Assembly (NCBI RefSeq): GCF_937891065.1
Contig: NZ_CALAEQ010000078.1
Coordinates: 1-40,009 of the forward strand
From: an uncultured Lutibacter sp.
GTDB lineage: Bacteria; Bacteroidota; Bacteroidia; Flavobacteriales; Flavobacteriaceae
Reading direction: 5' to 3'
Length of the DNA: 40,009 nucleotides
Of the stretch, positions 34,742 to 40,009 are shown piece by piece. Below the pieces are notes generated by a model. The model did not search any database and was not told the origin of the DNA. It saw nothing but the letters and a program-made list of their open reading frames with translations. Numbering within the stretch: position 1 is the first letter of the stretch; each line of letters begins with the position of its first letter. The translations under genes and the position numbers were made by a program.

Positions 34742-34778
34742 AAAAGGCTAAAATTTATTTATAAAATTTAGCCTTTTT
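34742..34778. terminator. bidirectional terminator, carboxylase operon / MtfA-like gene
   Basis: AAAAGGCTAAAATTTAT pairs with ATAAAATTTAGCCTTTT: a 17-bp stem with one mismatch, ending in a T-run. Its symmetry serves both converging transcripts. Confidence 0.82.
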
Positions 34779-34824
34779 ACAATTTCACTTTTAAAATCAT
34801 CAATTCACTACTATTAATAAACCT

Positions 34825-35709
34825 TTAATCATTATTTAACCCACAGCATTTCTTGAATTTTATACCACTTTTACAAGGACAAGGGTCGTTTCTGCCAATT
34901 CTAATATTATTTTTTTTCATATTTTTAGACAACATATCTTGATTGAATATTTGCTCTAGTAAACCATATAAATCAGGATGTTTTCTGGCAAGTAATTTCG
35001 GGCGTTCAAAAAAATACTCACTAGCTACAGAAAAAAATTCTGCTTTATTAGTTCCTCCGTATGGGTTAATATCTGATTGCTTTTCATAAATCTCATCAAT
35101 CTTTTTATTGATAAGATCTAACCAAGGAATTACATATTGCTTTTCTAATAAAAGTGTAGGAATACCATCAATATACCCATCACTTTTATCAATTAAATGA
35201 ACAAATTCATGAATAGCTGTATTCTTTTTATCCAATTCATTTTCAAACCCATGTCTCAATGCTTGTTTTGATAGCACCATTATACCATCCATATAACCAC
35301 TTCCTACCATTCCCATAATATTTCTAGCAGAACCTTCAGTTTCAAATTTTGTATTAAACATTGCAGGATATAATAAAACTTCTTGAATATTCATATATTT
35401 CCAATTATCAAACTCGAAAATTGGGATTACTGCACTGGATGCTACAAGCAACTTATCTGTTATATCAATACTAACTTCTATTCCCGTAATTCTACAATTC
35501 AAAAGAAATTCTTGAACTTTATATTCAAATCTTCTTTTCTCGTCTTCAACTAATGAGTTATAAAATACTATATTTTTTGTAAGAATTAATCTCCAATCCT
35601 CATTAAATACGGTTTTCGGTACAATCCATTCTAACTTTTTTTTATTATTTTCTCTAAACAAAAAAAAAGCAATTAAAACTACAGAAGCTACACTTAAAAC
35701 AAAAACCAT
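34825..35709 (-). CDS. MtfA-like zinc peptidase with C-terminal SEC-C motif
   Basis: A 294-residue protein of peptidase family M90. An N-terminal membrane segment ([17 protein letters not shown]) is followed by a catalytic domain with HEFVH at 167-171. The likely third ligand is Glu224 in [13 protein letters not shown]. This agrees with MtfA, where the zinc ligands are an HExxH pair and a Glu downstream. The last ~20 residues form a SEC-C motif ([20 protein letters not shown]), a zinc-binding tail known from SecA and many small proteins; E. coli MtfA lacks it. MtfA binds the glucose repressor Mlc in E. coli, but Mlc is not expected here, so the role is probably peptidase. Confidence 0.86.
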   Translation of the reverse strand: MVFVLSVASVVLIAFFLFRENNKKKLEWIVPKTVFNEDWRLILTKNIVFYNSLVEDEKRRFEYKVQEFLLNCRITGIEVSIDITDKLLVASSAVIPIFEFDNWKYMNIQEVLLYPAMFNTKFETEGSARNIMGMVGSGYMDGIMVLSKQALRHGFENELDKKNTAIHEFVHLIDKSDGYIDGIPTLLLEKQYVIPWLDLINKKIDEIYEKQSDINPYGGTNKAEFFSVASEYFFERPKLLARKHPDLYGLLEQIFNQDMLSKNMKKNNIRIGRNDPCPCKSGIKFKKCCGLNND

Positions 35710-35789
35710 ATACTAATTATAAAACTTAAGGCAAGATAAAAAATAAATAGACAAATGAATACACTTTATACCAAGTCCAACAATTAAAC

Positions 35790-35822
35790 AAAAAACTCTC
35801 GAAAAATTTTCAAGAGTTTTTT
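35790..35822. terminator. hairpin with T-run upstream of MtfA-like gene
   Basis: AAAAAACTCT (35790-35799) pairs with AGAGTTTTTT (35813-35822), and an inner AAAA/TTTT pair closes the loop. It is a typical AT-rich terminator, possibly a second one for the prmA-clpS transcript. Confidence 0.55.
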
Positions 35823-35926
35823 GTAAGAATCTATTTTTTTAACGTCCAATTATTAAAGAGTTTATAATTATAATAAAAATATCCCTTTTATTAATAATGT
35901 TCTTTTGATTAGGTAACTCTTTTTGG

Positions 35927-35958
35927 AAAAGTCAATATTTTTAATATTGGCTTTTTTT
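35927..35958 (-). terminator. terminator of the prmA-clpS operon
   Basis: On the minus strand AAAAGCCAATATT and AATATTGACTTTT form a stem of about 13 bp with one G-T pair, directly overlapping the clpS stop. The T-run is short. Confidence 0.55.
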
Positions 35959-36232
35959 ATAGTATTTCTGCTGAAAGACCTTTAGATAATAACATGGTAC
36001 AACGAGGTTTTAAATCGTTATACTCACCAGTTTTAACAGTGCATTTACCTTTGTAATGCACTAAAATAGCACATTGCTCAGCTTGCTCTAATGTATGTTC
36101 ACAAATATCTATTAATGAATCAATTACATGGTCAAAAGTATTTACATCATCATTAAATAAAACAATCTCATTCAGATTGGTTTCTTTTTCCAATACATCA
36201 ACTTCTTCTTGTATTTTTTTCTTTGTACTCAT
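35957..36232 (-). CDS. clpS: Clp protease adaptor ClpS
   Basis: A 91-residue ClpS, the adaptor that binds N-degron substrates and hands them to ClpA/ClpC. The core NEIVLFNDDVNTFDHVIDSL has the conserved NDD-x-x-T/F segment that binds N-terminal hydrophobic residues. CEHTLEQAEQCAILVHYKGKC and LLSKGLSAEIL complete the domain. The short charged N-terminal tail is the region that contacts the unfoldase. It lies 16 bases after prmA, so the two form an operon. Confidence 0.93.
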   Translation of the reverse strand: MSTKKKIQEEVDVLEKETNLNEIVLFNDDVNTFDHVIDSLIDICEHTLEQAEQCAILVHYKGKCTVKTGEYNDLKPRCTMLLSKGLSAEIL

Positions 36233-36248
36233 GCGGCTAAAATAGTAA

Positions 36249-37079
36249 TTATTTTATATACTTCAAAGATACCCAGTTATTTCGCTCAATTACTTTATCT
36301 AAAATTAAACCAAATTTTGAAACTTCAGCATCAATTATTGGAATATCTTCTTGGTAAAATCCGCTAAATAAAATAACACCTTTATCATTCAAACAATTCA
36401 TATATGATACCATATCATTTAATAAAATATTTCTGTTGATATTAGCTATTATAACATCATATTTTTTATTTATTAAAAGTGAAGCGTCACCTTCAAAAAC
36501 TGAAATATGCTTGCAATTATTTCGTTCTACATTTTCTAAAGAATTTTCGTAACACCAAGTATCAATATCTATTGCATCAATTGGTTGCGCTCCTTTCATT
36601 TCAGCAAAAATGGCTAAAATTCCAGTTCCGCAGCCCATATCTAATGTTTTCTTATTGGTTAAATCTAACGTTAACAAATGTTGAACCATCATATGTGTAG
36701 TTTCATGATGACCTGTACCAAAACTCATTTTTGGTTCAATAACAATATCATATTTTAAATTTGGATTCTCGTGAAAAGGAGCTCTAATACTCACTAAATT
36801 ATCAACTTCAATTTGGTTAAAGTTTTTTTCCCATTCACTATTCCAATTAATTTTCTCAATTACTTCTTCTTCAAAAGTAATTTCAAACTCATCAGAATTT
36901 AAAATTTGAATGTTATTTAAAATTTCAACATTCCAATCATTTTCTTGAATGTAGGCGCTTACTCCATCTTCATTTTCTACAAAACTTTCAAAACCTTCTT
37001 CACTTAATTGAGCAATTAAAATTTCAGTTGCTGGTTCTTTTGGTGATACTTTAAAAATATATCCAATATAATTTATCAT
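36249..37079 (-). CDS. prmA: ribosomal protein L11 methyltransferase
   Basis: A 276-residue SAM-dependent methyltransferase that modifies ribosomal protein L11. The N-terminal domain (about 1-100) is the L11-binding part. The catalytic domain has PKMSFGTGHHETT and the SAM loop LDMGCGTGILAIFA, followed by IDIDTWCYENSLEN and VIIANINRNILL, all PrmA signatures. It is co-transcribed with clpS. Its promoter box (TATTTTTG) lies inside the terminator that ends tpiA. Confidence 0.94.
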   Translation of the reverse strand: MINYIGYIFKVSPKEPATEILIAQLSEEGFESFVENEDGVSAYIQENDWNVEILNNIQILNSDEFEITFEEEVIEKINWNSEWEKNFNQIEVDNLVSIRAPFHENPNLKYDIVIEPKMSFGTGHHETTHMMVQHLLTLDLTNKKTLDMGCGTGILAIFAEMKGAQPIDAIDIDTWCYENSLENVERNNCKHISVFEGDASLLINKKYDVIIANINRNILLNDMVSYMNCLNDKGVILFSGFYQEDIPIIDAEVSKFGLILDKVIERNNWVSLKYIK

Positions 37080-37101
37080 ACGTATAATTTATTACAAAAT
37101 G

Positions 37102-37109
37102 CAAAAATA
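37102..37109 (-). promoter_or_regulatory. -7 promoter element of prmA-clpS
   Basis: TATTTTTG on the minus strand, a perfect TAnnTTTG, 22 bases before the prmA ATG. It overlaps the distal arm and T-run of the tpiA terminator. Confidence 0.45.
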
Positions 37110-37141
37110 CGGTTTCCTTTCAAAATGAAAGAAAACCGTAT
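37107..37141 (-). terminator. terminator of tpiA
   Basis: ATACGGTTT (37107-37115) pairs with AAACCGTAT (37133-37141); after one mismatch CTTTC pairs with GAAAG around a five-base loop. On the minus strand it is followed by TTTT, so it should end the tpiA transcript. Confidence 0.7.
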
Positions 37142-37171
37142 CTATATTTTAAACTATTTTTAAAAGTTTGC

Positions 37172-37930
37172 TTAAAACGAATTCACTAACGCTATAAAAT
37201 CATCAGCATTTAAAGCTGCACCACCAATTAAACCACCATCTACATCTTCTTTAGAAAATATTTCTTTAGCGTTTGAAGGTTTTACACTTCCACCGTATAA
37301 AATAGAAACATTATCTGCTACTTCTTGATTGTATTTGTCTGCAACAATTTTACGAATAAATGCATGCATTTCCTGAGCTTGTTCTGGTGAAGCAGTTTCT
37401 CCAGTACCAATTGCCCAAACTGGTTCATAAGCTAAGATAATAGAATCCCAAGCTGATGCTTCTAAATGAAATAATCCATTTTTAATTTGACTTTCAACAA
37501 CGCTAAAATGTTTTTCTGATTTTCTATCTTCTAAAACTTCTCCAAAGCAGAAAATAACTTCTAATTTATTTTCTAACGCTGCATTTACTTTTTCAGCTAA
37601 AATAGCATCTGTTTCACCAAAATATTCGCGTCTTTCAGAATGTCCTAAAACAACAATTTTTACACCTACAGATTTTAACATTTCTGCCGAAATTTCACCT
37701 GTGAAAGCTCCATTTTTTGCTTGATGCATATTTTGAGCCGCTACTTCAACCTTTGTTCCTTTTGCTTTATTAGCTACTTTTTGTAAACTTACAAATGTAG
37801 GAGCAACTATTACTCGGGTGTTTTGTAACGATTTCTTTTTTAATTTTTTTATTACTTTTTTTACCAAAGATTTAGAAGCATCTAAATCGTTATTCATTTT
37901 CCAGTTACCTGCAACTATTTGTTTTCTCAT
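37172..37930 (-). CDS. tpiA: triose-phosphate isomerase
   Basis: A 252-residue glycolytic enzyme converting dihydroxyacetone phosphate and glyceraldehyde 3-phosphate. It begins RKQIVAGNWKMN with the catalytic-site Asn and Lys. VVLGHSERREYFGE contains the catalytic His, AYEPVWAIGTG contains the catalytic Glu, and ILYGGSVKP and GLIGGAAL form the phosphate loop. The length is normal. It has its own promoter box upstream and a hairpin terminator downstream, so it is probably monocistronic, although prmA follows closely. Confidence 0.97.
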   Translation of the reverse strand: MRKQIVAGNWKMNNDLDASKSLVKKVIKKLKKKSLQNTRVIVAPTFVSLQKVANKAKGTKVEVAAQNMHQAKNGAFTGEISAEMLKSVGVKIVVLGHSERREYFGETDAILAEKVNAALENKLEVIFCFGEVLEDRKSEKHFSVVESQIKNGLFHLEASAWDSIILAYEPVWAIGTGETASPEQAQEMHAFIRKIVADKYNQEVADNVSILYGGSVKPSNAKEIFSKEDVDGGLIGGAALNADDFIALVNSF

Positions 37931-37966
37931 GGTATTCTAATTTACTTTTATCGTTAATTAATGCTA

Positions 37967-37974
37967 CAAATTTA
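37967..37974 (-). promoter_or_regulatory. -7 promoter element of tpiA
   Basis: TAAATTTG on the minus strand matches TAnnTTTG and lies 37 bases before the tpiA ATG. Confidence 0.45.
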
Positions 37975-38106
37975 CAATTTAAAGCTTATAAATAAACCTA
38001 ATAACAGCATGATTGCGCAATCGATTTCGGTTAATTTTTAAACTAATTCAAAAAATATTAATGATATTATTTGATAAACAAATATAACTTAAAGTATTAA
38101 AATTAC

Positions 38107-38114
38107 TATTTTTG
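38107..38114 (+). promoter_or_regulatory. -7 promoter element of pyrF
   Basis: TATTTTTG is a perfect TAnnTTTG. It overlaps an in-frame TTG at 38112, so translation cannot begin there; the ATG at 38136 is downstream of the predicted transcription start (near 38121). Confidence 0.55.
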
Positions 38115-38135
38115 CTTCATTCTTTAATTAAATCT

Positions 38136-38957
38136 ATGAACAGACAAGAATTAATTACACAAATTCAATTAAAAAAATCATTTCTATGTATTGGCCTAGA
38201 TGTAGATTTAACTAAAATTCCTTCACATTTATTAACTGAAAAAGATCCAATTTTCGAATTCAACAAGCAAATAATTGATGCAACACATCATTTAGCTGTT
38301 GCATACAAACCTAACACAGCTTTTTATGAAGCTTATGGTATTAAAGGTTGGAAATCTTTAGAGAAAACAATTAACTATATAAATGCTAATTATCCTGAAA
38401 TTTTCACAATTGCTGATGCTAAAAGAGGCGATATTGGGAATACATCAACAATGTATGCAAAAGCTTTTTTTGAAGATTTAAATTTTGACTCGGTAACAGT
38501 TGCGCCATATATGGGAAGTGATTCTGTAGAACCTTTTTTAGCTTTTAAAAATAAAACAACCATTCTATTAGCTTTAACTTCAAATAAAGGTGGATTGGAT
38601 TTTCAAGGATTAAAAACTGAAAATAACGAGTTATATAAAGAAGTTTTAAAAACTGCATTGACTTGGAAAAATTCAGAGAATTTAATGTTCGTAGTTGGCG
38701 CTACAAAAGCTGAATATTTTTCAGAAATTAGAAAAATAGTTCCAAATCATTTTTTATTGGTTCCAGGTGTTGGCGCTCAAGGTGGAAATTTACAAGAGGT
38801 TTGTAAATATGGATTGAATAAAGAATGTGGTTTGTTAATAAATTCTTCAAGAAGTATTATTTATGCTGGAAATGATGAAAATTTCGCAACAGAAGCACAA
38901 AAAGAAGCACTAAAATTACAACAAGAAATGGCCGTTATTTTAAATGAAAATAATTAA
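38136..38957 (+). CDS. pyrF: orotidine 5'-phosphate decarboxylase
   Basis: A 273-residue enzyme for the last step of UMP synthesis, of the long 'type 2' subfamily. The catalytic segment is [13 protein letters not shown] (Asp94, Lys96, Asp99). Other family patterns are [12 protein letters not shown] near the start, [12 protein letters not shown], and [14 protein letters not shown] near the phosphate-binding end. The start is the ATG at 38136, supported by the promoter; a TTG 24 bases upstream overlaps the -7 box. It overlaps the following BtuF-like gene by 14 bases. Confidence 0.95.
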   Translation: MNRQELITQIQLKKSFLCIGLDVDLTKIPSHLLTEKDPIFEFNKQIIDATHHLAVAYKPNTAFYEAYGIKGWKSLEKTINYINANYPEIFTIADAKRGDIGNTSTMYAKAFFEDLNFDSVTVAPYMGSDSVEPFLAFKNKTTILLALTSNKGGLDFQGLKTENNELYKEVLKTALTWKNSENLMFVVGATKAEYFSEIRKIVPNHFLLVPGVGAQGGNLQEVCKYGLNKECGLLINSSRSIIYAGNDENFATEAQKEALKLQQEMAVILNENN

Positions 38958-39750
38958 AGATCAACTAGGACGAGAAATCTCTCTAAAAAATACACCAAAA
39001 AGAATTATTTCTCTAGTACCATCACAAACTGAATTACTTTGTGATTTAGCTTTGGAAAATGAATTGGTTGGAATTACAAAATTTTGTGTTCATCCTTATC
39101 ATTTAAAAGCAACAAAAACAATTGTTGGTGGCACAAAAAAGGTAGATTTTGAAAAAATTAAAGCATTAGAACCTGATTTTATTTTATGCAACAAGGAAGA
39201 AAACACCTACGATATGCTTCCTGAACTCGAAAAAATAGCGCCTACTTATTTTTCAGATGTTAACAATTTAAACGATTCAATAGATTTAATTTTACACTTA
39301 GGGTCTATATTTAATAGAAGAACCGAAAGTGATAATTTAGCGCACAAAATAGAGTTCAAATTAAACGACTTCAAAAATTTTATAAAAGATAAGCCAACCA
39401 GAAAAGTTGCTTATTTTATTTGGGCAAAACCTTGGATGGTTGCTGGTAATGACACTTATATAAATGAAATGCTCCAATTAAATAAATTTGAGAATATTTA
39501 CGCAAATATGAGTCGATACCCAAAAGTTGAAATCAACAAAATTAGACATGAAGGAGATCCTGATGTTGTAATATTATCATCAGAACCTTTTCCATTTAAA
39601 GATGAACACGCCATGGAAATTGCTTCTTTTACAAACCGGTCTATTACAGTTTTTGGTGATGGAGAAATGTTCAGTTGGCCAGGTTCTAGAATACTTTTAG
39701 CTTTTGATTATTTTAAAGAGTTACACAAAAAATTAGAAAGTCATTTTTAA
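38944..39750 (+). CDS. BtuF-like helical-backbone metal-receptor protein, cytosolic
   Basis: A 268-residue protein of the helical-backbone (class III) substrate-binding fold used for B12, siderophores and heme. It has the typical start [19 protein letters not shown], the [11 protein letters not shown] segment and the mid-domain [13 protein letters not shown]. Two lobes are joined by a long helix. It has no signal peptide or lipobox, so it should stay in the cytoplasm, unlike BtuF. No ABC permease or ATPase gene is near. Overlap with pyrF suggests coupling of expression. Cytosolic relatives are common in Bacteroidota and their ligand is unknown. Confidence 0.82.
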   Translation: MKIIKDQLGREISLKNTPKRIISLVPSQTELLCDLALENELVGITKFCVHPYHLKATKTIVGGTKKVDFEKIKALEPDFILCNKEENTYDMLPELEKIAPTYFSDVNNLNDSIDLILHLGSIFNRRTESDNLAHKIEFKLNDFKNFIKDKPTRKVAYFIWAKPWMVAGNDTYINEMLQLNKFENIYANMSRYPKVEINKIRHEGDPDVVILSSEPFPFKDEHAMEIASFTNRSITVFGDGEMFSWPGSRILLAFDYFKELHKKLESHF

Positions 39751-40009
39751 TTTAAAGTTTCTTGTTGCTCGTTTAAAGTTCTTCTTAACCATAACATAAG
39801 TACAACTGAAAGCAATCCTAAACCGCCCATTAAAAACCAATTAGCTTCAAAACCAAATCTGGCAATAACTTCCATTCCTGTTTTTGCACTAAAAATATGT
39901 GCTGCTGAAAAGGCCATAGAATATAATGCTAAATAGCGTCCTTCTTTACCAGAAGGAGCTCTACTCATCGCAAAATTATTTGTAAACGGAAAAGCCAACA
40001 ATTCACCAA
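39747..40009 (-). CDS. C-terminal part of an MFS transporter (partial)
   Basis: The frame is open to the right edge and ends at 39747, giving the last ~87 residues of a major-facilitator permease. Visible are the loop and helices GELLAFPFTNNFAMSRAP, KEGRYLALYSMAFSAAH, FEANWFLMGGLGLLSVVLML and a basic cytosolic end. The pattern fits the drug-efflux-type MFS group. The start is outside the window. It is convergent with the BtuF-like gene with a 4-base overlap. Confidence 0.85.
   Translation of the reverse strand, partial: GELLAFPFTNNFAMSRAPSGKEGRYLALYSMAFSAAHIFSAKTGMEVIARFGFEANWFLMGGLGLLSVVLMLWLRRTLNEQQETLN

Noticed and set aside
38112-38135. TTG at 38112 as the pyrF start
   Set aside because: It overlaps the TATTTTTG promoter; the ATG at 38136 starts the conserved NRQEL segment.
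1-40009. CRISPR arrays, insertion sequences, prophage, toxin-antitoxin or restriction systems
   Set aside because: No direct-repeat arrays, transposase, integrase, phage structural, toxin or methylase-endonuclease gene was seen on either strand.

Overview
The window comes from a chromosome of a low-GC member of the Bacteroidota, most likely family Flavobacteriaceae. Several signs agree. The base composition is very AT-rich. Promoter -7 elements have the Bacteroidota form TAnnTTTG and Shine-Dalgarno sites are scarce. The tmRNA encodes the tag GEDNYALAA. The families are typical of the group: DUF5723 outer-membrane-like protein, DUF7033 polysaccharide deacetylase, DUF2249, a thioester alpha-2-macroglobulin and class II NrdJ. 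I cannot name the genus. No IS element, prophage, CRISPR array, rRNA or tRNA gene is visible. This is mostly ordinary chromosomal sequence.

Layout. Positions 1-85 hold the tail of an unrecognised gene. 204-3791 (minus) is a run of four genes: a YjjG-like nucleotidase, a small lipoprotein, a DUF5723 protein and a secreted hypothetical. 3868-8400 is a small surface-polysaccharide group: a GT4 glycosyltransferase and flippase (plus) face a GNAT/FemAB-like protein and a DUF7033 deacetylase (minus). 8478-12081 has radC and trkA-trkH leaving one divergent promoter region. 12084-14215 (minus) is a compact DUF2249 / heme-copper-oxidase-I-like / DUF59 operon, the least understood unit here. mpl (minus) and a 2062-residue alpha-2-macroglobulin follow, then kdsA, which meets nrdJ tail to tail at a strong terminator.

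25818-29872 carries a hypothetical membrane protein, a DUF3820 protein overlapping a lysine-forming saccharopine dehydrogenase-like enzyme, the tmRNA gene ssrA, and a DUF3360-like permease. The 774-base gap 29873-30646 is the only long gene-free stretch. It holds a G4/C4 hairpin with an overlapping promoter-like box, a possible gene remnant and a 12-bp inverted repeat. 30647-34724 has a CBM48-type protein and a three-gene acyl-CoA carboxylase operon (carrier, biotin carboxylase, carboxyltransferase). 34825-37930 (minus) has an MtfA-like peptidase with a SEC-C tail, then clpS, prmA and tpiA. 38136-39750 has pyrF overlapping a cytosolic BtuF-like protein. The right edge cuts an MFS transporter.

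Themes. Cell-envelope functions dominate (kdsA, mpl, A2M, GT4/flippase/deacetylase, DUF5723). Cobalamin use is implied by the class II ribonucleotide reductase and perhaps by the carboxylase, through methylmalonyl-CoA mutase located elsewhere. Proteostasis genes (ssrA, clpS, MtfA-like) and potassium uptake (trkAH) are housekeeping. Several gene starts given here were moved from an upstream TTG to a downstream codon because a TAnnTTTG promoter overlaps the upstream TTG. No clearly new system was proved. The best candidates are the DUF2249 operon, the TonB-box-like segment inside the macroglobulin, and the structured 30.1-30.6 kb gap.
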